Assembly (NCBI GenBank): GCA_963774415.1
Contig: CAVZEU010000002.1
Span: forward strand, 81,850-145,849
Length of the DNA stretch: 64,000 nucleotides
Source of the DNA: SZUA-36 sp963774415
GTDB lineage: Bacteria > Pseudomonadota > Gammaproteobacteria > Xanthomonadales > SZUA-36
Reading direction: 5' to 3'
Shown: positions 9,553-19,107 of the stretch, piece after piece
Position numbering within the stretch: the stretch's first letter is position 1
How the letters are laid out: each line of letters opens with the position of its first letter
Translations under genes and position numbers: made by a program
The notes under the pieces: model-generated
The model's database searches: none
The model's input: only the letters and a program-made list of their open reading frames with translations
What the model was told of the DNA's origin: nothing

Positions 9553-9949
9553 GCTTAGGGGCGGCGGATACCTGCCTGCGGGACACGCTCAAGGCATCCA
9601 TGCGCGCTCGGCATCCGTTCCCAACGGATGCACGGTCCCGCGAACAGGCAACCGCCGCCCCTAGCCCGCGAATTCCATCGCCTTGACCGACGCGAGCACT
9701 CGCCGGCAGTTCATTTCGGGTGACTTGGAAGCGCCGCACGGGCGGGCCTTTCGGGGGCGTAATGGGCGGGAGGCCCATTACAGGCCGTCCAGGGCAGGAT
9801 GCCCTGTGAGGCCGGCCCCGTAAGCAAGGTGCGCTTGTGCGGGTAGCCCGTAGGGCCGCTGCGTCGGGCACACGAACTGAACTGCCGGCGGGTAAACAGA
9901 CTGAAAATGCGCCCTTTTTCGACAAGCTTGCCGAAATTTACGGCCAGCG
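9553..9949 (+). repeat. Dispersed structured repeat, copy A (full length, about 400 nt)
   Basis: Fills most of the gap between the convergent permease and carbonic-anhydrase-like genes. The first about 110 nt fold back on themselves: TAGGGGCGGCGG (9556-9567) pairs with CCGCCGCCCCTA (9652-9663), and inside is the hairpin GCATCCGTT / AACGGATGC (9611-9631). The following about 280 nt contain more hairpins, for example AATGGGC / GCCCATT and CAGGGC / GCCCTG. Almost the same sequence recurs at 36868-37268 and its core, inverted, at 34632-34731. Open frames across it look like by-products of the repeat, not genes. Confidence 0.85.
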
Positions 9950-9981
9950 TGAATCGTGCCCGGCTTTCCCAAGCGGGTGGA

Positions 9982-10527
9982 TCAGGTTGCCGTTCCCGCC
10001 TGCGACAGATAGCTGTTCTTGATCCTGACGTAGTGTTGGGCCGAATAACTGAGATTGTCCAGTTCCGCGGCGCTCAGGTCACGCACTCGGCGCGCGGGAC
10101 GCCCCCGGTACAGGCCGCCGCCGGCGAGGTGCTTGCCGGGCGGCACCAGGCTGCCCGCCGCGACCATCACGTCGTTTTCGACGACGACCCCGTCCAGCAG
10201 GATCGCGCCGATACCGACCAGGACCCGGTCGCCCAGCGTGCAGGCGTGCAGCACGGCCCTGTGCGCGATCGTTACTTCCTCGCCGATGGTCAACTCGCGC
10301 CCGCCGGGCGTATACCTTCCATCGTGGGTGACGTGCAGCACCGCGCCGTCCTGGACGTTGCTGCGGTGGCCGATCGTGATCGTGTTGACATCGCCCCGGG
10401 CCACCGCAAAGGGCCAGAAGGACACGTCATCACCGCAACGGACGTCACCGATCACCTCCGCGGAGGCGTGTACAAAGGCGCCCGCGCCAAAGACGGGCCG
10501 GGTGTCCCGGTAGGCGGATATCGTCAT
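9982..10527 (-). CDS. Gamma-carbonic anhydrase-like hexapeptide-repeat protein (YrdA/PaaY type)
   Basis: A 181-residue left-handed beta-helix protein built of hexapeptide turns such as VIGDVRCGDDV, ITIGHRSNVQDGAVLHV and LGDRVLVGIGAILLDGVVV. Histidines in GHRSN, LHVTH and IAHRAVLHA sit where gamma-carbonic anhydrases bind zinc. The frame is open upstream, but ATG 10527 has GAGGAA about 8 nt before it and gives the usual length of this family, so it was preferred. Many YrdA-type proteins have no proven activity; acyl-CoA-linked or carbonic anhydrase roles are both possible. Confidence 0.88.
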   Translation of the reverse strand: MTISAYRDTRPVFGAGAFVHASAEVIGDVRCGDDVSFWPFAVARGDVNTITIGHRSNVQDGAVLHVTHDGRYTPGGRELTIGEEVTIAHRAVLHACTLGDRVLVGIGAILLDGVVVENDVMVAAGSLVPPGKHLAGGGLYRGRPARRVRDLSAAELDNLSYSAQHYVRIKNSYLSQAGTAT

Positions 10528-10764
10528 TTCCAATTCCTCGACAGTCCGTCGCCGCTGCCTGTCGCGCCGCGGTTTTCGCTCGCTTCGATCCGGGGCAATC
10601 ATACGCGAGCGGGCCCCGGATTGCATGCTCCGGCCAGGCGCTGCCACCACGCCGATCGATGCCCGCCAGCGGGTCTTCACATCACGTCAGCGGGCCCTAA
10701 AAAAACCGAGGCATCGCCTACTGAAATCACTTACCATTGTGTCCAGTTTAAGAGCTTACTGTCG

Positions 10765-11799
10765 ATGACCGAACTAACCACCGTCAAGCTCAGGGCGCCT
10801 TACCTGATCCTGATCGGCGACACCGCTGACGCGGCCTACGCAAAGACCGGCCAGGGCCTGGTCGACTGGCGTCCTGAATGCGTCGCCGGGCAGTTGCGAT
10901 TCAGCGGTTGCGGGGTTGACCTCGGCGTGCCCGACATGACCATCGCCGAGGCCGCGGAAGCGGGTGTCGGCAGCCTCGTGCTCGGTGTCGCGCCGGTCGG
11001 AGGCACGGTGCCCGGGCACTGGTGGGCCTGCATCGAGGAGGCCGCCCGCGCGGGTCTGGACATCGTCTGCGGCCTGCACCTGAAACTGGCCGACGTGCCG
11101 GCGCTGGTCGATGCCGCCCGCGCCTCCGGCGCCCGCCTGGTCGATGTGCGCAAACCGCCCGCCTCGCTGCCGGTCGCCAGCGGGCTCAAGCGCAGCGGCA
11201 AACGCGTACTGATGGTCGGTACCGATTGCGCGGTGGGCAAGAAATACACGGCCCTGTCGCTGCACAAGGCGATGCGACACGCCGGCATGAATGCGACTTT
11301 TCGCGCGACCGGCCAGACCGGCATCATCATAGCCGGCGAGGGCATGCCGATCGACTCGGTGGTTGCGGATTTCGTCGCCGGCGCAGCGGAACTGCTGAGC
11401 CCCGACAACGCTGACGACCACTGGGACGTAATTGAAGGCCAGGGCTCGCTATTCCACCCCGGCTACGCCGGTGTCAGCCTCGGCCTGCTGCACGGTTCGC
11501 AACCGGATGCTTTCGTGCTCTGCCACGACGCCGGCCGCACGGCCATATGCGGCTGGGAGCATTACCCCCTGCCGGCCATCGGCGAAGCCATCGAACTGCA
11601 CAGGCTCATGGGCCGTCTCACCAACCCCGCTATCCGCTGCGTCGGCGTTGGCGTCAACACGTCGAAACTGCCCGCCCGGGAGCGCTCGGGGTTCCTGGCA
11701 GCCCTGAGTGCGGAGACCGGCCTGCCCTGCGTGGATCCGTTAACCGACGGCTGCGAAGCGATCGTCGATCACATCGCCCGCCAATTCCCGCAACCCTAG
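10765..11799 (+). CDS. dgcN: D-glutamate N-acetyltransferase DgcN (DUF1611 family)
   Basis: A 344-residue DUF1611 protein. DUF1611 members were once annotated as epimerases, but DgcN has been described as acetylating D-glutamate in the marine D-glutamate pathway DgcN-DgcA. A P-loop-like VGTDCAVGKKYTAL is at residues 151-164, with RATGQTGIIIAGEGMPID and VIEGQGSLFHPGYAGVS typical of the family. The frame is open far upstream, but ATG 10765 matches family starts. It lies 11 nt before an enolase-superfamily racemase, the expected partner, which supports the assignment. Confidence 0.85.
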   Translation: MTELTTVKLRAPYLILIGDTADAAYAKTGQGLVDWRPECVAGQLRFSGCGVDLGVPDMTIAEAAEAGVGSLVLGVAPVGGTVPGHWWACIEEAARAGLDIVCGLHLKLADVPALVDAARASGARLVDVRKPPASLPVASGLKRSGKRVLMVGTDCAVGKKYTALSLHKAMRHAGMNATFRATGQTGIIIAGEGMPIDSVVADFVAGAAELLSPDNADDHWDVIEGQGSLFHPGYAGVSLGLLHGSQPDAFVLCHDAGRTAICGWEHYPLPAIGEAIELHRLMGRLTNPAIRCVGVGVNTSKLPARERSGFLAALSAETGLPCVDPLTDGCEAIVDHIARQFPQP

Positions 11800-11810
11800 G
11801 GCCCATTAAC

Positions 11811-12788
11811 ATGGATATCAGCCTGCACATTGCCGAATGGAAGCTCACCCGGCCTTTTCGCGTTGCCGGGCACGAGTGGGTCAGTACCCGCAGCCTGGTC
11901 GTGCAACTGGAGCAGGACGGCCACCTGGGGCGCGGCGAGGCACAGGGCGTCTTCTATCTTGGCGAGACGGCGGACAGTATCTACGAACAGGCACATGCGG
12001 CGGCTGCCGAGGTCCGCCGCGGAATCTCCCGCGAAGAACTGCAGCAATTGCTGCCGCCCGGCGGGGCGCGCAATGCCATCGATTGCGCGCTGTGGGACCT
12101 CGAATGCAAACGCTCGAATCTGAGCATCTGGCAACTTACCGGCATCACGCCCAAACCGGTGACGACCGTTTTCACGATCGGTCTCGAAGACAGCGCAGAG
12201 GAAATGGCCGCCAAGGCCGCGGCCGCCGCCGATGCACCGGTGCTGAAGATAAAGCTCGACGCGCACCAGCCTTACGAAAAACTGGCGGCGATCAGGTCCG
12301 CCCGACCGGACGCGAAGCTGGTCGTCGACGCCAACCAGGGCTGGAGTTTCGACCTGCTGCGTGAAATTTTGCCCCGCTGCGCCGATCTCGGCCTGGCCAT
12401 GATCGAGCAGCCGCTCCGGCGCGGAGCGGACGAGGCGCTGGAAGGATTCGAATCCCCGATCACGCTCGCGGCCGACGAATCCTGTCTACACTGCGGCGAA
12501 CTGGAAACCGCCGCTCGCCGCTACCATATGATCAACATAAAGCTGGACAAGACCGGCGGCCTGACCGAAGCGCTGAAACTGGCCGCGGCGGCGAAGTCGA
12601 AGGGCTGCAAGCTGATGGTCGGCAACATGGCGGGCACCTCGCTGAGCATGGCGCCGGCGTTCGTGATCGCCCAGTATTGCGACTTCGTCGATATCGACGG
12701 GCCGTTGTTGCTGCAATACGACCAGCCGCCGGGGCTGCGTTACCGCAACGGCCTGGTCGGCGGCTTCGAGCCGCGCCTCTGGGGCTGA
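11811..12788 (+). CDS. dgcA: N-acetyl-D-glutamate racemase DgcA / dipeptide epimerase-like (enolase superfamily)
   Basis: A 325-residue muconate-lactonising-subgroup enolase. The KxK acid/base pair is Lys146/Lys148 (LKIKLDA); metal ligands are Asp173 (VVDANQGW), Glu199 (IEQPL) and Asp222 (AADES); the second catalytic lysine is in INIKLDKTGG. ATG 11811 lies 11 nt after dgcN. Sequence alone would also allow L-Ala-D/L-Glu epimerase; coupling to dgcN favours interconversion of N-acetyl-D- and N-acetyl-L-glutamate. A deacetylase yielding L-glutamate is not in the window. Confidence 0.83.
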   Translation: MDISLHIAEWKLTRPFRVAGHEWVSTRSLVVQLEQDGHLGRGEAQGVFYLGETADSIYEQAHAAAAEVRRGISREELQQLLPPGGARNAIDCALWDLECKRSNLSIWQLTGITPKPVTTVFTIGLEDSAEEMAAKAAAAADAPVLKIKLDAHQPYEKLAAIRSARPDAKLVVDANQGWSFDLLREILPRCADLGLAMIEQPLRRGADEALEGFESPITLAADESCLHCGELETAARRYHMINIKLDKTGGLTEALKLAAAAKSKGCKLMVGNMAGTSLSMAPAFVIAQYCDFVDIDGPLLLQYDQPPGLRYRNGLVGGFEPRLWG

Positions 12789-12853
12789 CCCGGAAGCGGC
12801 CCGTCAGCGGCGCAGCTGAATCGATTAACCTCAAGACCCAAGGAATCAACACC

Positions 12854-14050
12854 GTGTTTAGCCAAGTCAAACCGATACCACCCGATCCGATCCTGGGCGT
12901 GATCGCCGCCCATGCTGCAGACCCCAACCCGCAAAAAATAGACCTGGGGGTCGGCGTGTACCGCGATAAGCACGGCGCCACACCGGTACTCTCCTGTGTT
13001 GCCCGGGCCGAACAGATTTTGCTCGACACGCAGACGACGAAGACCTATCTCGGACCAGCCGGCGTGCCGGGTTTCAACGAGGCCATCGGCGAATTGCTGT
13101 TCGGCGCGGACAGCCCGGCCCTGGCCGAAGGCCGCGTACGCACGACCCAAACCCCGGGCGGGACCGGCGCCCTGCGCCTGGCGGCTGACCTGATCCACGC
13201 CAGTGCGCCCGTCGCGGAACTGTGGGCCAGCGACCCGACCTGGTCGAACCATTACGCCCTGTTTCCGGCCGCGGGCATAACGCTGCACAAGTACCCCTAC
13301 TTCGACTGGCAAGGCAGCGGGTTGTTGTTCGATGAAATGGCCGGGGCGCTGGAGCAGCGCGAACCGGGCGACGTCGTCCTGTTCCACGCCTGTTGCCACA
13401 ACCCCAGTGGTGTCAGCCCCGACCCGGATCAATGGCGCACGATCGCCGATATCGCCGCCGAACGTGGCTTCACGCCGCTGATCGACATCGCCTACATGGG
13501 ACTCGAAACGGGCCAGGAGCAGGACTGCCTGCCGATCCGCCTGCTGGCCGAGCGCTGCCCGGAACTCATCGTGGCCAGTTCCTGCTCGAAGAACTTCGCC
13601 ATGTACCGCGAGCGCGTCGGCGCCTTGTCGATCGTTGCGCGGGACTCGCAACAGGCGAGCGCGGTTGGAACCGTGATCAACAGCATCACGCGGGCCAATT
13701 ATTCCATGCCGCCCAGTCACGGACCCGCCGTGGTCGATATCATTCTCCATTCCGACGAACTCGCGGCATTGTGGGACGAGGAACTCGGGGCGATGCGCGA
13801 CCGTATCAACGGTGTGCGGAAATCACTCAGCGAAAAGATCGCCGCCAGCGGCATCGAGCGCGATTTTTCCTTCCTGGCGCATCAATCGGGCATGTTTTCA
13901 TTTCTCGGCATCAACCGGGAGCAAATCCAGCGCCTGCGTAGCGAGTATTCGATCTACATGGTCGACTCGTCGCGCATCAACGTGGCGTCTTTCAACGAGC
14001 ACAACATGGATTACTTCGTCACCGCCCTGGAGGAGGTTATCGGCGGCTGA
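12854..14050 (+). CDS. Aromatic/aspartate aminotransferase (class I, subgroup Ib)
   Basis: PLP-dependent transaminase of 398 residues resembling AspC/TyrB. Lys246 in SSCSKNFAMYRERVG is the Schiff-base lysine; Asn183 in CCHNPSG and Asp211/Tyr214 in LIDIAYMGL contact the cofactor; TYLGPAGVPGFNEAI is the substrate-side motif of this subgroup. A GTG at 12854 was chosen because AAGGA precedes it and the protein then begins like its relatives. It follows dgcA by 65 nt and converges with pyruvate carboxylase. It may shuttle amino groups between glutamate and oxaloacetate or aromatic oxoacids. Confidence 0.92.
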   Translation: MFSQVKPIPPDPILGVIAAHAADPNPQKIDLGVGVYRDKHGATPVLSCVARAEQILLDTQTTKTYLGPAGVPGFNEAIGELLFGADSPALAEGRVRTTQTPGGTGALRLAADLIHASAPVAELWASDPTWSNHYALFPAAGITLHKYPYFDWQGSGLLFDEMAGALEQREPGDVVLFHACCHNPSGVSPDPDQWRTIADIAAERGFTPLIDIAYMGLETGQEQDCLPIRLLAERCPELIVASSCSKNFAMYRERVGALSIVARDSQQASAVGTVINSITRANYSMPPSHGPAVVDIILHSDELAALWDEELGAMRDRINGVRKSLSEKIAASGIERDFSFLAHQSGMFSFLGINREQIQRLRSEYSIYMVDSSRINVASFNEHNMDYFVTALEEVIGG

Positions 14051-14076
14051 CCGGGCCCGAAGCGGCGCCAGGACGA

Positions 14077-17000
14077 CTATTTCAATTCGACGACGAGGTC
14101 GTCCTGCCCGACCAGGTCCCCCGGTTCTAGGTAGACCTTCACGACACTGCCGGCAAACGGCGCCGCGATCGTGGTTTCCATTTTCATCGCCTCGACGACG
14201 AACAGCGGGGCGTCGGCCTCGACCTCGTCACCGGGTTCGACCAGCACGCTGGCCAGGCGACCCATCAGCGGCGAGCCGATCTCGTTGCGCTCGGTCGCCT
14301 TGCGGTTGGCCGCCGTTCGCGGCACCACCGATTCGTCGCGCACCTGCACACTGCGGGTCTGGCCGTTCAGTTCGAATGTGACGCGGCAGAACCCGTTTTC
14401 GTCCGTCGGCGAACGGTAGACGAAACGAATGGCGATCGTCTTGCCCCGCTGCAACTTGACCAGGATCTCATCACCCTGGTCCAGGCCATAGAAGAAGGCC
14501 GGCGTCGGCAGGTAGTGCACTTCCCCGAACTCCCGGCTGTGTCCGTAGTAACCGCGAAAAACCTCCGGGTACATCTTGAATGAGAGGAAATCCAGTTCAT
14601 TCAGGTTTTCGTCGAACTCCTGCTGGAAGGCGGCGAACTCGGCTTCGAAATCGACCGGCTCGAGCGCTGCCCCGGGCGGACCGGTCAGCGGTTTCTTCCC
14701 CTTGAGCACGATTTTGCTGAGTTCCGGCGGGAAGCCGTCGGGCGTCTGTCCCAGCTTGCCGGAAAACAGGTCGACGACCGATTCGGGAAATGAAAGGGTG
14801 GCGCCCTGCGACATGATGTCCTCTTCGCTCAGGCCGTTGGCCGTCATGAACATGGCCATGTCGCCCACCACTTTCGACGACGGCGTGACCTTGACGATGT
14901 CCCCGAACATCCGGTTCACCGTGGCGTAATTCTTCTTGATCTGCTCGAAACGATGCTCCAGCCCCAGGGCAATGGCCTGCGGGCGCAGGTTCGAATACTG
15001 GCCGCCCGGTATTTCGTGGTCGTAGACCTCGGCCGTGCCGGCTTTCAGGCCGGACTCGAACGGGTAGTAGTACTCGCGCACCGCTTCCCAGTAATTGGCG
15101 TAGGCGTTCAGCGAGTCGAGATCGAATGCCTGTTCGCGTTCATGCCCCTGCATAACGGCGATCAGCGAGTTCATGTTGACCTGCGATGTCAGCCCGGACA
15201 TCGAACTCAGACACACGTCGACGATATCGACATCCGCTTCGATGGCCTTGAGCAGGGTCGCACTCTGCATCGACGAGGTATCGTGCGTGTGCAGGTGCAG
15301 CGGAATATCCACGGCCTCCTTGAGCGCGGGGACCAATACTTCCGCCGCGTACGGCTTGAGCAGCCCGGCCATGTCTTTCAGCGCCAGCATGTGCGCGCCT
15401 TCATCTTCCAGCCGGCGCGCCATGTCGAGGTAGTATTGCAGGTTGTAGCGGTAGCCCGGCGCCGTGTTCAGCACGTCGCCGGTATAACAGATCGTGGCCT
15501 CGGCGATGCCCCCGGTGCGCTCACGCACGACCTGGATCGAGCGCTTCATGCCTTCGATCCAGTTCAGGGAATCGAAGATGCGAAAGACATCGATGCCGTT
15601 TTCCCAGGCCTTTTCGATAAAACGGCCGATCAGGTTGTCGGGATAGGCCTTGTAGCCGACCGCGTTGGTGCCGCGGAACAGCATCTGGAACAGGATGTTC
15701 GGTATCGCCGCGCGCAGCTGTTGCAAACGCTGCCACGGGCACTCGCGCAGGTAGCGCATGCTCACGTCGAACGTCGCCCCGCCCCACATTTCCAGCGAAA
15801 ATACCTGCGGGTGGGCCTTGGCGAAGCCCTCGGCAACGGCCAGCATGTCGAGCGTGCGCACGCGCGTGGCCAGCAGCGACTGGTGCGCATCGCGCAACGT
15901 GGTGTCGGTGTAGAAAATGTTTTTCTGCTTCCTCACCCAGCTGCAAAAGGCTTCCGGCCCCATCTCATCGAGCAGGTTCTTGCTGCCGCGGGGATAAGGC
16001 GCGAGCCGGCCGACCCGCGGTATCACCGGTTTTCGAAACGCTTTCCGGGCCATCGGCTGGCGCACGTCCGGGTTACCGTTGACGGTCAGGTTGGCGATAT
16101 AGCGCAGGGTCTTGGTCGCCCGGTCGAAACGCCGCGTGATCTCGAACAACTCGGGGTGCTCGTTGATGAAATTGACCGTGGCCTGGCCGGAGATGAAGGT
16201 CGGGTGCTCCAGCACGTTTTCGAGGAAACCGATGTTGGTTTTCACACCGCGAATGCGGAATTCCCGGAGTGCGCGGTGCGCGCGCGCCACCGCGCCGCTC
16301 ATGGTCCTGCCCCAGGCGGTGACCTTGACCAGCATCGAGTCGAAGAACGGTGAAACCGTGGCGCCGGTATAAGCCGCGCCGACATCCAGGCGGATTCCGA
16401 AACCGGCGGCGCTGCGGTACGCGACCAGCGTGCCGAAATCCGGCTGGAAGTCGTTTTCCGGGTCTTCGGTGGTGATGCGGCACTGCAGCGCGTAACCATT
16501 GCAATGCACCGACTCCTGCGACTCGATGCGGATTTCCGGGTCGCTCAACAGGTATCCCTGCGCGATCTGGATCTGGCTGCGCACAATGTCGATCCCGGTC
16601 ACCTCCTCGGTCACGGTGTGCTCGACCTGGATGCGCGGGTTGACCTCGATGAAATAGACGTTTTCCTGCGCGTCGACCAGGAATTCGATGGTGCCCGCAT
16701 TGCTGTAACCGACGTGCCGGGCGATCGCCAGGGCGTGCCGGAACAAGGTCTGCCGGGTCTCCTCGCTCAAGGCGAAACTGGGCGCCACCTCCACCACTTT
16801 CTGGAAACGGCGCTGGACGGAACAGTCGCGCTCGTAAAGATGCACCAGGTTGCCCTGCCCGTCTCCCAGGACCTGGACCTCGACGTGCTTGGGCGCCTCG
16901 ATGAACCGTTCCAGGAAAACGCTGGGATCGCCGAAGGCCTTTTCCGCCTCGCCGCGGGCTTCATCGAATGCGCTTTCGACGTCCGCGGCGCTGCGCACGA

Positions 17001-17520
17001 CGCGCATGCCGCGACCACCGCCCCCGGATACGGCCTTGAGTATCAGCGGGTAACCGATGCGCTGCGCCTCGGCGAGCGCATCGCCGACGCTTTCCAGTTT
17101 TCTCCGGCTGGCCTCGATCACCGGCACGCCGGCGGCCACCGCGCATTCCTTGGCCTGGATCTTGTCGCCCAGCTGGGCCATGGCCTCCGGTGTCGGGCCG
17201 ACGAAGATAATGCCTTCCTCGCGGCAGCGCGAGGCGAATTCGACGTTTTCCGACAAGAAGCCGTAGCCCGGATGGATCGCGTCGACCTGGTTCAGCCGGG
17301 CGATCTCGATCAGCGCCTCGATGTCCATGTACGGCTTCAGGGGATCGTCGTCTTCACCGATCTGGTAGGCCTCGTCGGACTTGTAGCGGTGCGGGGAAAA
17401 GCGGTCCTCGTGGGTGAATACGCTGACCGTGCGTATTTCGAGCTCGGCCGCCGCGCGCAGTATGCGAATGGCGATTTCACCGCGGTTGGCGACGAGAATT
17501 TTAGTGATCCGTGTAGGCAT
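14077..17520 (-). CDS. pyc: Pyruvate carboxylase
   Basis: A single-chain biotin enzyme of 1147 residues making oxaloacetate from pyruvate, bicarbonate and ATP. Order: biotin carboxylase domain (starts KILVANRGEIAIRI, with GGGGRGMRVV and FIEVNPRIQVEHTVTE), carboxyltransferase domain (TDTTLRDAHQSLLATRVRT, EMWGGATFDVSMRYL, LHTHDTSS), and a C-terminal biotinyl domain with VEAMKMET, Lys1113 being the biotinylated residue. ATG 17520 was chosen over an upstream in-frame start because it opens directly into the conserved domain. An anaplerotic enzyme fits a cell living on amino acids. Confidence 0.96.
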   Translation of the reverse strand: MPTRITKILVANRGEIAIRILRAAAELEIRTVSVFTHEDRFSPHRYKSDEAYQIGEDDDPLKPYMDIEALIEIARLNQVDAIHPGYGFLSENVEFASRCREEGIIFVGPTPEAMAQLGDKIQAKECAVAAGVPVIEASRRKLESVGDALAEAQRIGYPLILKAVSGGGGRGMRVVRSAADVESAFDEARGEAEKAFGDPSVFLERFIEAPKHVEVQVLGDGQGNLVHLYERDCSVQRRFQKVVEVAPSFALSEETRQTLFRHALAIARHVGYSNAGTIEFLVDAQENVYFIEVNPRIQVEHTVTEEVTGIDIVRSQIQIAQGYLLSDPEIRIESQESVHCNGYALQCRITTEDPENDFQPDFGTLVAYRSAAGFGIRLDVGAAYTGATVSPFFDSMLVKVTAWGRTMSGAVARAHRALREFRIRGVKTNIGFLENVLEHPTFISGQATVNFINEHPELFEITRRFDRATKTLRYIANLTVNGNPDVRQPMARKAFRKPVIPRVGRLAPYPRGSKNLLDEMGPEAFCSWVRKQKNIFYTDTTLRDAHQSLLATRVRTLDMLAVAEGFAKAHPQVFSLEMWGGATFDVSMRYLRECPWQRLQQLRAAIPNILFQMLFRGTNAVGYKAYPDNLIGRFIEKAWENGIDVFRIFDSLNWIEGMKRSIQVVRERTGGIAEATICYTGDVLNTAPGYRYNLQYYLDMARRLEDEGAHMLALKDMAGLLKPYAAEVLVPALKEAVDIPLHLHTHDTSSMQSATLLKAIEADVDIVDVCLSSMSGLTSQVNMNSLIAVMQGHEREQAFDLDSLNAYANYWEAVREYYYPFESGLKAGTAEVYDHEIPGGQYSNLRPQAIALGLEHRFEQIKKNYATVNRMFGDIVKVTPSSKVVGDMAMFMTANGLSEEDIMSQGATLSFPESVVDLFSGKLGQTPDGFPPELSKIVLKGKKPLTGPPGAALEPVDFEAEFAAFQQEFDENLNELDFLSFKMYPEVFRGYYGHSREFGEVHYLPTPAFFYGLDQGDEILVKLQRGKTIAIRFVYRSPTDENGFCRVTFELNGQTRSVQVRDESVVPRTAANRKATERNEIGSPLMGRLASVLVEPGDEVEADAPLFVVEAMKMETTIAAPFAGSVVKVYLEPGDLVGQDDLVVELK

Positions 17521-17706
17521 CGATGCGTTTTCCGGTTTCGCTTGCAGGGCCGTCAATCGGCGACCTGCATTGCCGCAGGCAAGCATTCACGGCGGCATGG
17601 GCAGGTAGCTACGTAACTATATCAATTCTGTGAAGGAGGAGTGAAGATCATTGCTCCCGTTGGGCGCCTCCGGGCAGTGCCCGGTCCGGCCGATCCCATG
17701 TCGGGG

Positions 17707-19074
17707 TCAAAGATTCGACAGGAAGATACCGGCCAGGGACACCGGCACCACCCAGCGCAAGAGCCAGTACCAGCTATTGAAAAACCACGGGCTCTGAATA
17801 TTCAGTTCGGCGGCGACCGAGGCCGGCGAAACCCGCCAGCCCACGAACAGCGCCAGCAGCAGTCCGCCCAGGGGCATCATCAGGTTCGCCGTCAGGTAGT
17901 CGAGCAGCGTGAAGAACGTGGCGCCGGAGAAACGGCCGATGAACCCGAGCGGATGCCAGCCGGACCAGAAATTGAACGAAAACACGGTGCCGAGACCCAC
18001 CACGAAAGCGGCACTGCAGGCAATGACCGCCGCACTCGATCGCCTGATGCCGTGGTGCTCCTCGACCCAGGCGACGACCGGCTCCATGGCGCCGATCATC
18101 GATGTCAGCGCCGCGAACACCAGCAGGATGAAAAACAACGTGCCGAACAGCGGGCCCGCGGTCATCTGGCCAAAGGCGATGGGCAGTGTCACGAAAATCA
18201 AACCGGGCCCCTCGGCCGGGTCCAGTCCGTTGGCGAATACCAGCGGGAAAATGGCCACGCCCGCCACCAGCGCCACCAGGGTGTCCATGACCGAGATCAC
18301 CAGCGCCGAGCGGGCGATCGAAATCTCGCGTCCCAGATAGGCGCCAAACCCCATCATCAGGCCCATGGCCACACCGATGGAGAAAAAGGCGTGACCGACC
18401 GCCACCAGAACGACCCGGCCGTTGATGGCCGAGAGGTTGAAATCGAACATGAAATGCAGGCCGGCGGCCATGCTGCCCTCGAATGCCGCGTACAACACCA
18501 TCACCAGCAGCAACAGGAACAGGAGCGGCATCATGACCTGTACGCTGCGCTCGATGCCTTTGCGCAAGCCCCTGATCAGAACGAGCATCGTGATCGCCAT
18601 GATCACGCCGTGCCAGAAAGTGAGCTGCGCCGGATCGGCCAGCAGGGAATTGAATTCACCGCTGATCGCCCCGGCCCGCTGACCGGTAAAATCGCCGTGA
18701 GCGGCCCTGAAAACGTAGGACAGCGCCCAGCCGGCGATAACGCTGTAATAGGTCATGATCAGCCAGGCCGAAAGCAGGCCCAGCCACCCGACCACGGACC
18801 ACATGCCGGAACGGCCTTCCTGCCGCGCGACGATGGCCATTGAATGCGGGGGGCTTTGCCCGCCGCGGCGGCCGAGCATGATCTCCGCAATCAGGATCGG
18901 TATGGCGACAAACAGTATGCAGAGCAGGTAAACGAGCACGAACGCGCTGCCGCCGTTCTGGCCGGTGATATAGGGAAACTTCCAGATATTGCCGAGACCG
19001 ATCGCGGCGCCCACCGCCGCGAGCAAAAACGTGAACCTCGATGACCATGTTTCGTGTTTTTTATAATCCGACAT
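17707..19074 (-). CDS. Sodium-dependent transporter, neurotransmitter:sodium symporter (NSS/SNF) family
   Basis: A 455-residue inner-membrane protein with about 11-12 hydrophobic segments. The first helix carries the NSS signature FLLAAVGAAIGLGNIWKFPY (residues 16-35) that forms the Na+ and substrate sites in LeuT-type transporters. It starts 33 nt after the soxG stop and is probably cotranscribed with soxBDAG, so uptake of sarcosine, glycine or a related methylated amine is a reasonable guess, not shown by the sequence. Confidence 0.92.
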   Translation of the reverse strand: MSDYKKHETWSSRFTFLLAAVGAAIGLGNIWKFPYITGQNGGSAFVLVYLLCILFVAIPILIAEIMLGRRGGQSPPHSMAIVARQEGRSGMWSVVGWLGLLSAWLIMTYYSVIAGWALSYVFRAAHGDFTGQRAGAISGEFNSLLADPAQLTFWHGVIMAITMLVLIRGLRKGIERSVQVMMPLLFLLLLVMVLYAAFEGSMAAGLHFMFDFNLSAINGRVVLVAVGHAFFSIGVAMGLMMGFGAYLGREISIARSALVISVMDTLVALVAGVAIFPLVFANGLDPAEGPGLIFVTLPIAFGQMTAGPLFGTLFFILLVFAALTSMIGAMEPVVAWVEEHHGIRRSSAAVIACSAAFVVGLGTVFSFNFWSGWHPLGFIGRFSGATFFTLLDYLTANLMMPLGGLLLALFVGWRVSPASVAAELNIQSPWFFNSWYWLLRWVVPVSLAGIFLSNL

Positions 19075-19107
19075 CGGTATTCCGGTGCGGCGGGACTGCC
19101 CGCCAGC

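Noticed and set aside
9506..9925. Open frame on the minus strand within repeat copy A, with similar frames in copies B and C
   Set aside because: The shared peptide (RDRASVGNGCRA) arises from reading the same noncoding repeat; the frames differ in start, length and phase and have no ribosome site.
17641..18843. 400-residue plus-strand open frame rich in His, Gln and Arg
   Set aside because: It is the antisense of the NSS transporter, whose signature and hydrophobic pattern are unmistakable; GC-rich codon use keeps the other strand open.
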